NCBI GenBank assembly: GCA_015655165.1
Contig: JAATFN010000407.1
Span: forward strand, 1 to 6,430
Length of the DNA stretch: 6,430 bases
Direction of reading: 5' to 3'
Origin: Betaproteobacteria bacterium
GTDB taxonomy: Bacteria > Pseudomonadota > Gammaproteobacteria > Burkholderiales > Burkholderiaceae_D
The first letter of the stretch is position 1, and each line of letters begins with the position of its first letter. Below are positions 1-6,430 of the stretch, one piece after another. The notes under the pieces are model-generated. The model saw only the letters and a program-made list of their open reading frames with translations. It did not search any database and was not told the DNA's origin. The translations under genes and the position numbers were made by a program.

Positions 1-838
1 AAAATGGGGTAGCACGTCCCGCTTCCCGACCTGCTGAACGAAACAGGGCAGCAACACCGGCATGCATGCGGCCGGCACGCATGCGTTTTAATCCTTGCGC
101 GACGAGAATACGGTTGTTGCTGTCGAGTTTAACGACATCGGCTACGGTGCCCAATGCGACCAAATCCAGTAATACATCCAGTTTGGGTTGTGTTGCCGTG
201 GTGTAAATGCCGCGCTCGCGCATTTCTGCACGAAGTGCGAGTAATACATAAAATATGACACCGACACCGGCCAAGTTTTTGCTCGGAAATCCACACTCGG
301 GGTGATTCGGGTTCACAATGACGGCTGCATCCGCCAGTGTATCGCCGGGTAAATGGTGGTCGGTGACCACAACATCGATACCCAATTGCCTGGCTTTTGC
401 AACACCATCGATACTGGCAATGCCGTTGTCGACGGTGACAATAATATCGGGCGACTTCTCGCGCACGGTTAATGCGACGATTTCAGGTGTTAATCCATAA
501 CCGTATTCAAAACGGTTAGGTACAATGAAATCGACCTGTGCACCGAGCATCTTCAAGCCTCGTAAACCGACGGCGCAAGCAGTAGCGCCATCACAGTCGT
601 AATCGGCCACAATGACCAGTTTTTTATTGGTGGCAATCGCATCGGCCAGATAGCTGGCTGCAGCTTGAATATGGAGTAATGCACCAGGGGCAATCATGCC
701 GCGCAATTCGGTATCAAGCTCTTTCACGTCGGTCAGGCCACGTGCGGCATACACACGTGCCAATACGGGATGGACGCCATCGGCAACCAAACGCCGCACG
801 GTGGTTTCGGAATAAGGTCGTGGTGTGATACGAATCAT
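1..838 (-). CDS. recJ: Single-stranded-DNA-specific 5'-3' exonuclease RecJ, N-terminal part (C-terminus beyond the window)
   Basis: RecJ degrades single-stranded DNA 5' to 3' in recombinational repair (RecF pathway), mismatch repair and stalled-fork processing; it is a cytoplasmic metal-dependent DHH-family nuclease. I translated 279 codons in a frame open to the left edge. The DHH catalytic motifs appear in order: DYDCDG at residues 79-84 (motif I), VDNG at 136-139, DHH at 160-162, and GTVAD at 230-234, followed by the family-typical NNRILVAQGLKRMRAG stretch. The order and spacing match the RecJ catalytic core, and family proteins are about 560-580 residues, so roughly half is missing. The ATG shares an ATGA with the stop of the upstream gene, so translation is probably coupled and both genes lie on one transcript. 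No frameshift or missing catalytic residue is seen. The family assignment is secure. Confidence 0.96.
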   Translation of the reverse strand, partial: MIRITPRPYSETTVRRLVADGVHPVLARVYAARGLTDVKELDTELRGMIAPGALLHIQAAASYLADAIATNKKLVIVADYDCDGATACAVGLRGLKMLGAQVDFIVPNRFEYGYGLTPEIVALTVREKSPDIIVTVDNGIASIDGVAKARQLGIDVVVTDHHLPGDTLADAAVIVNPNHPECGFPSKNLAGVGVIFYVLLALRAEMRERGIYTTATQPKLDVLLDLVALGTVADVVKLDSNNRILVAQGLKRMRAGRMHAGVAALFRSAGREAGRATPF

Positions 839-1890
839 GCCGACAACCTCGATAAGCCCGGTTTAACCCAGAATTTACGCAGCGAAGATTTGCTTGCGGT
901 ATATTCGGCAATGCTTTCTGTCCCCGTTAGAATCAGGCGCACACTGTGTAGTTTGCCTGAAGTTAATGCGGCTAAAAGCGGTGCAAACCATTGTGTTTCG
1001 AGTGTTTCCATTTCATACAGCCAGCGTCCCCATTCTTCCGATAAAGTCGGTGCGATCAACTGGTCGAGTAAGACTAATATGCGTCCGTGATCGTGTGTCA
1101 ATAGCGCATTGGCCGATGTCGCTTGATATGTTTTATTGGTGACACCAGCCATCCAGCCTGACAGGTTAAATACAGCGTCATAGGTGTTTGTCGGCAATGT
1201 CGTGTTGGCAGGGGATTGTCCCCACAGCCATAGTGCATTTGCTGCTTTGGCGTTTCGTGCACTACGTGCATCGTTGACAGCATGGGTGTGCCAAAGCATT
1301 TGCACTTCATTGTGTAAACGGCGCCAATCTCGGTTGTGCACTCCTTCAGGCAACCAGATGTCGATATTGCGACCTAGCGCTGTGTTGGGTGTGGATGTGA
1401 CAAAGTCGCTCCAATCGTCTGCCCGTAAAAACCAGGTTGATGCATTGCCATAAAGAAGTGCTTTACCGTTTTCTTCGACATAAGGTTTTGCTGCCTCAAA
1501 GAGGGCGCGGGACTCTTCTTCCGTTAATGCCAGTTGTTCGTCAATCGCTGTTAACGAGACATGGCTCATCCCCACTTCAAAATTGGCCGGTTGCACAACA
1601 AACCAGGTGCCTTCTTGTTGAGGCAGATTGTGGGTTGCCATTAACGCTGTGGCAATTGCCGGACTGTGACTCAGTTCTGTAACAGGTTCTGGTACCAGAC
1701 CCAAATGGCACGCTGCCCAGAATTCATGCGGTAACGCGCGTGCAAAAGCAGAATAAGGGCGCGGTGCGACAGTTGTTTTACCACGTGCCAGCAGTGTTGC
1801 CAGCGCAGGTGTCGGACAAGCAGGCAATAGGTCACGCGCCATGTGGTGTGGCACTAATGCAAAAGGAAGCAGGAGATCAAGATGAGTCAT
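835..1890 (-). CDS. RpfE-like conserved protein (COG4255 type), function unknown
   Basis: This 351-residue soluble protein is upstream of and overlapping recJ. I recognise it as the family called RpfE in the Xanthomonas rpf cluster, where it also neighbours recJ; homologues are sometimes labelled phosphoglycerate mutase without support I can see here. The best marker is the tract around residues 189-224: WRRLHNEVQMLW, then HAVNDAR, then ANALWLWG. The N-terminus has a Leu/Pro/Ala-rich stretch ending PALATLLARG, also typical. The middle segment TWFVVQPANFEVGMSHVSL (about 95-113) and WFLRADDW (about 153-160) fit the family. No signal peptide, membrane segment or known catalytic motif is obvious. 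I chose the ATG at 1890; a GTG at 1914 would add 8 residues unlike the family start, and neither has a clear Shine-Dalgarno. The molecular activity is unknown; the link with recJ suggests, but does not prove, a DNA-related or housekeeping role. Confidence 0.8.
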   Translation of the reverse strand: MTHLDLLLPFALVPHHMARDLLPACPTPALATLLARGKTTVAPRPYSAFARALPHEFWAACHLGLVPEPVTELSHSPAIATALMATHNLPQQEGTWFVVQPANFEVGMSHVSLTAIDEQLALTEEESRALFEAAKPYVEENGKALLYGNASTWFLRADDWSDFVTSTPNTALGRNIDIWLPEGVHNRDWRRLHNEVQMLWHTHAVNDARSARNAKAANALWLWGQSPANTTLPTNTYDAVFNLSGWMAGVTNKTYQATSANALLTHDHGRILVLLDQLIAPTLSEEWGRWLYEMETLETQWFAPLLAALTSGKLHSVRLILTGTESIAEYTASKSSLRKFWVKPGLSRLSA

Positions 1891-1996
1891 GATCGCGATT
1901 GTAGGCCAAAACACCTTGTCGCGTCTCGCACGTTCTCGTGCATTGTGATGCCGGATCTTAAAAGGTGCAGCAATTCAGACAAGTCATTGGAGATTG

Positions 1997-2025
1997 TTTA
2001 ATTTGCAACACAGTTGCAAATTAAA
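1997..2025. promoter_or_regulatory. Operator-like dyad 1: perfect 13-bp arms around a 3-base centre
   Basis: The left arm TTTAATTTGCAAC (1997-2009) and right arm GTTGCAAATTAAA (2013-2025) are exact reverse complements around the centre ACA. The core TGCAAC-N3-GTTGCA is repeated in dyad 2. The odd-length symmetry and position upstream of a zinc-chaperone GTPase gene suit a Fur-superfamily dimer such as Zur. The dyad is seen directly; the regulator is inferred from established Zur control of COG0523 genes in other proteobacteria. Another dimeric repressor cannot be excluded. Confidence 0.75.
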
Positions 2026-2029
2026 GGCG

Positions 2030-2035
2030 TATTAT
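2030..2035 (+). promoter_or_regulatory. Candidate -10 element of the zigA promoter
   Basis: TATTAT matches the sigma-70 -10 consensus at five of six positions and lies between the two dyads, its last base being the first base of dyad 2. Transcription would start near 2042, giving a leader of about 50 bases. No good -35 hexamer sits at 16-18 bp; TTGCAA at 2003-2008 is 21 bp away. A repressor on either dyad would cover the promoter. Confidence 0.45.
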
Positions 2036-2049
2036 GCAACTGTGTTGCA
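2035..2049. promoter_or_regulatory. Operator-like dyad 2: TGCAAC-TGT-GTTGCA
   Basis: Six-bp perfect arms flank a 3-base centre, the same core as dyad 1 with the centre complemented (TGT versus ACA). The centres are at 2011 and 2042, 31 bp apart, close to three helical turns, so two bound dimers would sit on the same face of the DNA. The sequence symmetry is direct; binding by a Zur-like repressor is inferred. Confidence 0.7.
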
Positions 2050-2094
2050 AAAATAGGCATGTGTTCAACCCATTTTTTATCTTCTCTACCTCCC

Positions 2095-3291
2095 ATGAAT
2101 CTCCAAACCAAATTACCTGTGACTGTCCTATCCGGCTTTTTAGGTGCCGGCAAGACCACATTACTCAACCATATTTTAAATAACCGCGAGGGGCGTCGTG
2201 TTGCCGTGATTGTCAACGACATGTCCGAAGTCAATATTGATGCCGCTTTAGTCAGGGATGGCGGGGCAGAGTTGTCGCGTACCGAAGAAAAGCTCGTAGA
2301 AATGAGTAATGGCTGCATTTGCTGTACATTGCGCGAAGACTTGTTGATTGAAGTCGAAAAAATGGCGAAAGAAGGCCGCTTTGATCAGTTGGTGATCGAG
2401 TCGACCGGTATTTCCGAGCCATTGCCGGTTGCCGAAACATTTACCTTTGCCGGCGACGATGGCAAAAGCCTGTCGGATGTCGCACGATTAGATACGATGG
2501 TCACTGTTGTCGATGCATTCAATTTCCTGAAAGATTACAGTTCACGCGATAGTCTGACCGAACGTGGCGAATCTTTGGGGGCAGAAGACGAGCGAACTGT
2601 GGTGGATTTACTGATCGAGCAAGTCGAGTTTTGTGATGTGATTGTCTTAAATAAACTGGATTTGATCAATCATGAAGAACGTGCGCGTTTAATGGCCATT
2701 TTACATGGATTAAATCCCCGTGCCCGTATCGAGTCGGCCAGTTTTGGGCAGATTGCCCTGGATAAGGTGTTAAACACACGCTTGTTTGATTTCGAGGAGG
2801 CGGAAAAAGCCCCCGGCTGGTTACAGACCTTGCGCGGAGAACATGTCCCCGAGTCAGACACATACGGGATAGCCAGTTTTGTGTATCGTGCCCGCCGCCC
2901 GTTTCATCCGGAGCGTTTTTTTACATTGATTAATCGTGAATGGTCTGGCGTGATTCGTTCCAAAGGCTTTTTCTGGTTGGCGACACGTCCGGCGCATGCT
3001 GCATCTTGGTCACAGGCCGGTGGCGTTTGCCGCCATGGTCTGGCTGGTAAATGGTGGGCGGCAGTACCGCGTGAAGACTGGCCGGACGACGCCGAGTCGG
3101 TTGCGTTTATCATGGAACAATGGGACAACAAGGTAGGTGACGCACGCCAAGAAATGGTCTTAATCGGCATCGATATGGATGAGGCGGCTCTTCGTGCCCA
3201 ACTCGATGCTTGCCTCTTGAGTGATGAAGAGGCCGCACAAGGACCGGTTGCCTGGGCAACTTATCACGATCCTTTTCCTGTATGGGCGTAA
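2095..3291 (+). CDS. zigA: COG0523 (CobW/CobW_C) GTPase, ZigA-type zinc metallochaperone
   Basis: This 398-residue cytoplasmic G3E-family GTPase is thought to deliver zinc to client proteins during zinc shortage. Visible motifs: Walker A GFLGAGKT at residues 14-21; the metal-binding CxCC motif GCICC with Cys74, Cys76 and Cys77; ESTG at 102-105 in IESTGISEP; and NKLD at 186-189 for guanine specificity. A CobW C-terminal domain fills roughly residues 255-398, with no long His-rich linker. The N-terminal block, including [21 protein letters not shown], closely resembles Pseudomonas ZigA as I recall it. I chose the ATG at 2095 because it places the P-loop at the usual distance; earlier in-frame ATG (2059) and TTG (2014) would lie in or next to the operator dyads. 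No clear Shine-Dalgarno precedes it. The gene is monocistronic by appearance and probably repressed through the upstream dyads. Its specific client is unknown. Confidence 0.9.
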   Translation: MNLQTKLPVTVLSGFLGAGKTTLLNHILNNREGRRVAVIVNDMSEVNIDAALVRDGGAELSRTEEKLVEMSNGCICCTLREDLLIEVEKMAKEGRFDQLVIESTGISEPLPVAETFTFAGDDGKSLSDVARLDTMVTVVDAFNFLKDYSSRDSLTERGESLGAEDERTVVDLLIEQVEFCDVIVLNKLDLINHEERARLMAILHGLNPRARIESASFGQIALDKVLNTRLFDFEEAEKAPGWLQTLRGEHVPESDTYGIASFVYRARRPFHPERFFTLINREWSGVIRSKGFFWLATRPAHAASWSQAGGVCRHGLAGKWWAAVPREDWPDDAESVAFIMEQWDNKVGDARQEMVLIGIDMDEAALRAQLDACLLSDEEAAQGPVAWATYHDPFPVWA

Positions 3292-3335
3292 GTAATTTTG
3301 GCTTGGTCCATCATATTTGCTTACATTACAGAGAT

Positions 3336-3348
3336 ATCACGCCGTGAT
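3336..3348. promoter_or_regulatory. Short dyad ATCACG-C-CGTGAT between zigA and lolC
   Basis: This is a perfect 6-1-6 palindrome in the 180-base gap. It lacks a following U-tract and its one-base loop makes it a poor hairpin, so it is not a convincing terminator. It could be a protein-binding site upstream of the lolC promoter candidate, or chance. Confidence 0.3.
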
Positions 3349-3372
3349 TTATCTGTGCTATACCTGTGCGCC

Positions 3373-3400
3373 GTGACTGGCGTGCCGGATTTGGTATGAT
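3373..3400 (+). promoter_or_regulatory. Candidate extended -10 promoter for lolC-lolD-argE
   Basis: TATGAT at 3395-3400 is preceded by TGG at 3392-3394, forming an extended -10 (TGn). GTGACT at 3373-3378 is a four-of-six -35 at 16-bp spacing. Transcription would start near 3407, giving a leader of about 65 bases. It is a prediction from consensus only. Confidence 0.45.
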
Positions 3401-3459
3401 GACTGGGAAGTCCTCCCGATATGTGGCACACTGTATGATTTACATTGTTGACCCGAACC

Positions 3460-3464
3460 GGGAG
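3460..3464 (+). promoter_or_regulatory. Ribosome binding site setting the TTG start of lolC
   Basis: GGGAG lies 7 bases before the TTG at 3472. The next in-frame upstream TTG codons at 3445 and 3448 have no such site, and no in-frame ATG occurs before the conserved N-terminus, so this site decides the start. Confidence 0.65.
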
Positions 3465-3471
3465 TAATTGC

Positions 3472-4737
3472 TTGCGTTTAACTAAAAATTTACCCTATGA
3501 GTGGTTGGTTGGTCTGCGTTATACCCGTGCGGGTAAACGCAGTGGCCGCAACAGCTTTATATCGTTTATCTCGATGATCTCGATGGCCTGCATTGCGCTG
3601 GGGGTAGCGGCCTTGATCATCGTACTGTCTGTCATGAACGGATTCCAGAAAGAAGTGCGTGACCGTATGTTGTCGGTGTTGTCGCATATCGAAGTCTTTG
3701 ATGCGACAGGTAGTATGAGCAACTGGCAGCAGGTTGCTGTCGATGCGCTGCAAAACAAGGCCGTATTGGGTAGTGCACCTTATGTGGCAGCACAGGCGAT
3801 GATGACACGTGACGAGGTCGTGCACGGTGTCATTGTGCGTGGTGTGTTGCCTGATCAGGAACCAAAAGTCTCCGATGTGGCCAGTCAAATCAAGCAAGGC
3901 AGTTTCTCGGACTTGAAGCGGGGTGAATTCAATGTTGTATTAGGCAGTGAATTGGCCCGTAGCATGCATGCCGGCATCGGTGATAAAGTGACCTTGTTGG
4001 CACCGCAAGGACAGGTGACACCAGCCGGTGTGATTCCGCGCTTGAAGCAATTTACGGTAGTGGGCATCTTTGAAGCAGGACACTATGAGTTCGACTCGTC
4101 TCTAGCGTTTATCCAGCTGGAAGACGCCGAAGTGATGTTCCGTCAAAGTGCACCATCGGGGTTACGGTTGCGTATCAAAGATATGCTGGCAGCACCGCAA
4201 GTGTCTTACGAACTGTCGCAATCCTTGCAGCCTGGTTTGTATATTCGTGACTGGTCCCAACAAAACAGCAACTGGTTTGCCGCCGTCAAAACAGAAAAAC
4301 GCATGATGTTTATCATCCTGACATTGATTATTGCGGTCGCAGCGTTTAATCTGGTCTCCACATTGGTGATGACAGTCACAGACAAGCAAGCCGATATTGC
4401 CATTTTAAGAACATTGGGTGCCACACCTGGATCCATCATGAAAATCTTCATGATCCAGGGGGCATTAGTCGGTGTCATCGGCAGTTTTGTCGGAGTATTA
4501 CTGGGGGTGATTGTGGCATTGAACATCGATGTGATCGTGCCGTTTATCGAGCACACACTGCAGGTCCAGTTCTTGCCGAAAAGCATTTATGTGATTTCCG
4601 AATTGCCGTCGGACTTGATCTGGTCGGATGTATGGACGATCGGTATTGTTGCCGTGGTGCTGGCGTTTTTGGCAACACTGTATCCTAGCTGGGCTGCGTC
4701 CCGCGTGAAACCTGCGGAGGCACTGCGCTATGAGTAA
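3472..4737 (+). CDS. lolC: Lipoprotein-releasing ABC transporter permease LolC (LolC/LolF type)
   Basis: This 421-residue inner-membrane protein works with the ATPase LolD to extract mature outer-membrane lipoproteins and pass them to the periplasmic carrier LolA. The MacB/FtsX-type layout is clear: a first membrane helix at about 29-54 followed by [13 protein letters not shown], a large periplasmic domain to about 275, then three helices at about 278-304, 325-352 and 387-404, ending [18 protein letters not shown]. The coupling segment [20 protein letters not shown] (311-330) is diagnostic. In the periplasmic domain, a TPAGVIP stretch (183-189) matches the LolC Hook region that captures LolA. 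Initiation is at TTG with a good Shine-Dalgarno; length fits the family (about 400-420). The stop overlaps the lolD start by 8 bases. Whether a separate LolE exists elsewhere cannot be seen; with none beside it, it may act as a homodimer (LolF style). Confidence 0.93.
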   Translation: MRLTKNLPYEWLVGLRYTRAGKRSGRNSFISFISMISMACIALGVAALIIVLSVMNGFQKEVRDRMLSVLSHIEVFDATGSMSNWQQVAVDALQNKAVLGSAPYVAAQAMMTRDEVVHGVIVRGVLPDQEPKVSDVASQIKQGSFSDLKRGEFNVVLGSELARSMHAGIGDKVTLLAPQGQVTPAGVIPRLKQFTVVGIFEAGHYEFDSSLAFIQLEDAEVMFRQSAPSGLRLRIKDMLAAPQVSYELSQSLQPGLYIRDWSQQNSNWFAAVKTEKRMMFIILTLIIAVAAFNLVSTLVMTVTDKQADIAILRTLGATPGSIMKIFMIQGALVGVIGSFVGVLLGVIVALNIDVIVPFIEHTLQVQFLPKSIYVISELPSDLIWSDVWTIGIVAVVLAFLATLYPSWAASRVKPAEALRYE

Positions 4738-5428
4738 TCAATCAACGTCGCTTGTGCTCTCGGCGCAAGGGATGGGTAAAATCTTCAAGCAAGGCACCTA
4801 TACGGTCGAAGTCTTGAACAACATCGATTTTGCAATCAATCGTGGTGAACGTGTGGCAATTGTCGGTGCATCCGGTTCGGGTAAATCCACATTGCTGCAT
4901 ATTCTAGGTGGTCTGGATACGCCAACAAAAGGGCGCGTACAATTACTGGGGCAGGATCTGGCCACCTTGAATGAAAAAGAACGGGGCGTGATGCGTAACA
5001 AGTCCCTGGGCTTTGTCTACCAGTTCCATCATTTGTTGCCGGAATTCTCCGCGTTGGACAATGTGGCGATGCCTTTACTGATTCGTCGCATGTCGCGTGA
5101 CAAGGCAGAAGAAGAGGCCGCAGCCATTTTGGCGCGCGTCGGGCTGGAACACCGGGTACGCCATGTGCCGGGCGAATTGTCGGGTGGCGAGCGCCAGCGT
5201 GTGGCGTTGGCCCGTGCATTGGTGACAAAACCTGCTTGTGTATTGGCAGATGAACCGACAGGTAACCTGGATCGAGCAACCGCAGAAAATACGTTTGATT
5301 TGATGATCGAGTTGTCGCAAACAATGGGTACCGCATTTGTCATTGTCACACATGATATTGAACTGGCACGTCGTTGTGATCGTGTGTTGAGATTGTCTTC
5401 CGAGAGCCTGTTGCCTTTTACCGATTAA
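4730..5428 (+). CDS. lolD: Lipoprotein-releasing system ATP-binding protein LolD
   Basis: LolD hydrolyses ATP on the cytoplasmic face to drive lipoprotein release through its LolC-type partner. The 232-residue protein is a complete ABC domain: Walker [10 protein letters not shown] at 46-54, Q-loop Gln98 in [11 protein letters not shown], signature LSGGERQ at 150-156, Walker B VLADEP at 171-176, D-loop GNLD at 178-181 and switch His208. The [19 protein letters not shown] stretch is characteristic of LolD rather than MacB or FtsE. The ATG lies inside the end of lolC, with GGAGG at 4716-4720 nine bases upstream, so translation is coupled and a matched complex is expected. No key residue is missing. 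It is very unlikely to be another ABC subfamily given the adjacent permease. Confidence 0.96.
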   Translation: MSNQSTSLVLSAQGMGKIFKQGTYTVEVLNNIDFAINRGERVAIVGASGSGKSTLLHILGGLDTPTKGRVQLLGQDLATLNEKERGVMRNKSLGFVYQFHHLLPEFSALDNVAMPLLIRRMSRDKAEEEAAAILARVGLEHRVRHVPGELSGGERQRVALARALVTKPACVLADEPTGNLDRATAENTFDLMIELSQTMGTAFVIVTHDIELARRCDRVLRLSSESLLPFTD

Positions 5429-5443
5429 CCAAGAGTACACATC

Positions 5444-6430
5444 ATGGATACCAGAACATGGCTGGAAACGTTGGTTGCATTTGATACGACAAGTCGCAAT
5501 TCCAATCTTGACTTGATTACGCTCGTCAAAGACACCTTGCATCGGCAAGGTGTGTCATCCTGGTTGACACACAATCCCGAGCGAACCAAAGCCAATCTGT
5601 TTGCAACATTGCCGGCAACAACCGGTCCGAATGCCGGAGCGACACAAGGCGGCATTATATTATCCGGGCATACCGATGTGGTGCCGGTTGACGGCCAACA
5701 ATGGGATACCGATCCGTTTACGTTAACCGAAACAAATGGCCGTCTATACGGCCGTGGCAGCTGTGACATGAAAGGCTTTATTGCTGTGGCACTTGCACTG
5801 GTGCCCGAGTTTTTAGCGATGCCACGCCAAAAGCCGATTCATCTGGCCTTGTCGTTTGACGAGGAAGTCGGGTGTATGGGCGTTTCGTCGATGCTGGATG
5901 AATTGCAACGACGTGACTTCCAGGCTGATGGTTGTATGGTGGGAGAACCTACCGGCATGCAGGTTGTGGTCGCCCACAAAGGGATCAATGTGTTTAACTG
6001 TAAAGTGCATGGCAAAGCGACGCATTCATCATTGACGCCGCAGGGATGCAATGCCATCGAGCATGCCGCCAGACTGATTTGCACCATCCGTGAATTTGCC
6101 GACAAGTATCAGGCTAACGGTCCCTATGATGCGCTGTTTGATGTACCGTTTAGTACGATGACCAGCAATCAGATCCATGGTGGCATTGCGGTTAATACCA
6201 TTCCGGATTTGTGTGAATTTACGTATGAATTCCGTAATTTACCCGGTATGTCGCCACATCACATGCAAGGCCAGATTACCGCTTATATTCAGGATGTGTT
6301 GCTTCCCAATATGCGTCGCGAGTATGCCGATGCCCGTATCGACATCGAAACTGTCGCAATAACGCCAGAGCTGGAAACTGCCGAGCAAGAAGCGATTACC
6401 ATGCTGGTGCGTGCCTTGACTGAGGACCGC
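5444..6430 (+). CDS. argE: Acetylornithine deacetylase ArgE, partial (C-terminus beyond the window)
   Basis: ArgE removes the acetyl group from N2-acetylornithine to give ornithine in the linear arginine pathway; it is a cytoplasmic dinuclear zinc M20 metallopeptidase-family enzyme. The 329 visible codons stay open to the right edge; the family is about 380-390 residues, so some 50-60 are missing. Metal and catalytic residues are present: His76 and Asp78 in GHTDVVPVD, Asp108 in GRGSCDMKGF, Glu140 (general base) and Glu141 in FDEEVGC, and Glu168 in GEPTGM. HGKATHSS near 189-196 belongs to the dimerisation domain. GRGSCDMKGF favours ArgE over the related DapE. The ATG is 15 bases after lolD with AAGAG at 5431-5435 as ribosome binding site, so co-transcription with lolCD is likely. 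The C-terminal zinc-ligand His is outside the window. Confidence 0.92.
   Translation, partial: MDTRTWLETLVAFDTTSRNSNLDLITLVKDTLHRQGVSSWLTHNPERTKANLFATLPATTGPNAGATQGGIILSGHTDVVPVDGQQWDTDPFTLTETNGRLYGRGSCDMKGFIAVALALVPEFLAMPRQKPIHLALSFDEEVGCMGVSSMLDELQRRDFQADGCMVGEPTGMQVVVAHKGINVFNCKVHGKATHSSLTPQGCNAIEHAARLICTIREFADKYQANGPYDALFDVPFSTMTSNQIHGGIAVNTIPDLCEFTYEFRNLPGMSPHHMQGQITAYIQDVLLPNMRREYADARIDIETVAITPELETAEQEAITMLVRALTEDR

Larger units (their letters stand above)
2002..2051. repeat. 17-bp perfect inverted repeat spanning both dyads
   Basis: TTTGCAACACAGTTGCA at 2002-2018 is the exact reverse complement of TGCAACTGTGTTGCAAA at 2035-2051, with a 16-bp AT-rich spacer. Because each arm is itself nearly palindromic, the two operator sites are both direct-like and inverted copies of one another, suggesting site duplication or selection for identical binding sequence. 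Confidence 0.85.
1891..2094. other. Divergent intergenic region between the RpfE-like gene and zigA
   Basis: About 200 bases separate two divergent start codons. The right half contains the two operator-like dyads described separately. The left half is less structured: a small GCACG-TTCT-CGTGC hairpin lies at 1928-1941. For the minus strand there are two weak promoter candidates: TTGTCT (1982-1977) with TAAGAT (1960-1955) at 16-bp spacing, and a lone TACAAT at 1903-1898 only 7 bases from the ATG. Neither is convincing. I see no small gene or terminator with a U-tract here. Confidence 0.6.

Noticed and set aside
58..87. Back-to-back 15-bp near-repeats (GCATGC-rich) that also look palindromic inside recJ
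   Set aside because: They encode RMRAG followed by RMHAG (residues 252-261), which aligns without insertion to the equivalent RecJ stretch; the repeat is a coincidence of codon choice, not an added element.
1928..1941. GCACG-TTCT-CGTGC hairpin as a terminator or small RNA
   Set aside because: Only five base pairs, no U-tract on either strand, and placed just upstream of a start codon; too weak to call.
3565..3585. Tandem ATCTCGATG repeat near the start of lolC
   Set aside because: It encodes ISM-ISM in the first membrane helix, a normal Ile/Ser/Met-rich stretch in LolC proteins; no length anomaly results.
4206..4586. Long antisense open frame opposite lolC
   Set aside because: It lies fully within a well-supported gene, has no ribosome binding site or recognisable family, and is explained by the coding bias of lolC.
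5075..5548. Antisense open frame opposite lolD and the start of argE
   Set aside because: It is Cys/His/Arg-rich in the way typical of a reverse-strand shadow and conflicts with the complete ABC motifs of lolD on the plus strand.
1..6430. A defence island, mobile element or new biosynthetic cluster
   Set aside because: All sizeable frames are accounted for by conserved housekeeping families plus one known uncharacterised family; there are no integrase, transposase or toxin-like genes and no repeat array.

Overview
The window looks like chromosomal core sequence from a Gram-negative betaproteobacterium. This is an inference from gene content: LolC/LolD lipoprotein release proteins, a COG4255 (RpfE-type) gene translationally coupled to recJ, and an ArgE-type acetylornithine deacetylase. 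Base composition is fairly balanced, so a moderate-GC member of the Burkholderiales (for example an Alcaligenaceae relative) fits, but the genus cannot be fixed from sequence alone. I see no mobile element, CRISPR array, tRNA or rRNA, and no broken genes.

Left block (minus strand, 1-1890): an RpfE-like protein of unknown biochemical function runs into recJ, with the stop and start codons sharing an ATGA. recJ leaves the window at its left edge, so only its N-terminal 279 codons are visible. Centre: a divergent intergenic region (1891-2094) separates this pair from a plus-strand COG0523 GTPase of the ZigA type. That region carries the most striking non-coding signal here: two TGCAAC-N3-GTTGCA dyads, the first extended to 13-bp perfect arms, with centres 31 bp apart and a -10-like hexamer immediately before and overlapping the second. 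They look like a tandem operator, plausibly for a zinc-responsive Zur-type repressor controlling the zinc chaperone.

Right block (plus strand, 3292-6430): after a 180-bp gap with a candidate extended -10 promoter, a lolC-lolD-argE run follows. lolC starts at a TTG with a good Shine-Dalgarno, overlaps lolD by 8 bases, and lolD is 15 bases from argE, which leaves the window at its right edge. LolC and LolD form the inner-membrane ABC machine that releases lipoproteins to LolA; ArgE belongs to arginine synthesis and its position next to lolCD is probably co-transcription rather than shared function.

No wholly new multi-gene system is evident. The best leads are the paired dyad operator and the uncharacterised RpfE-like partner of recJ.
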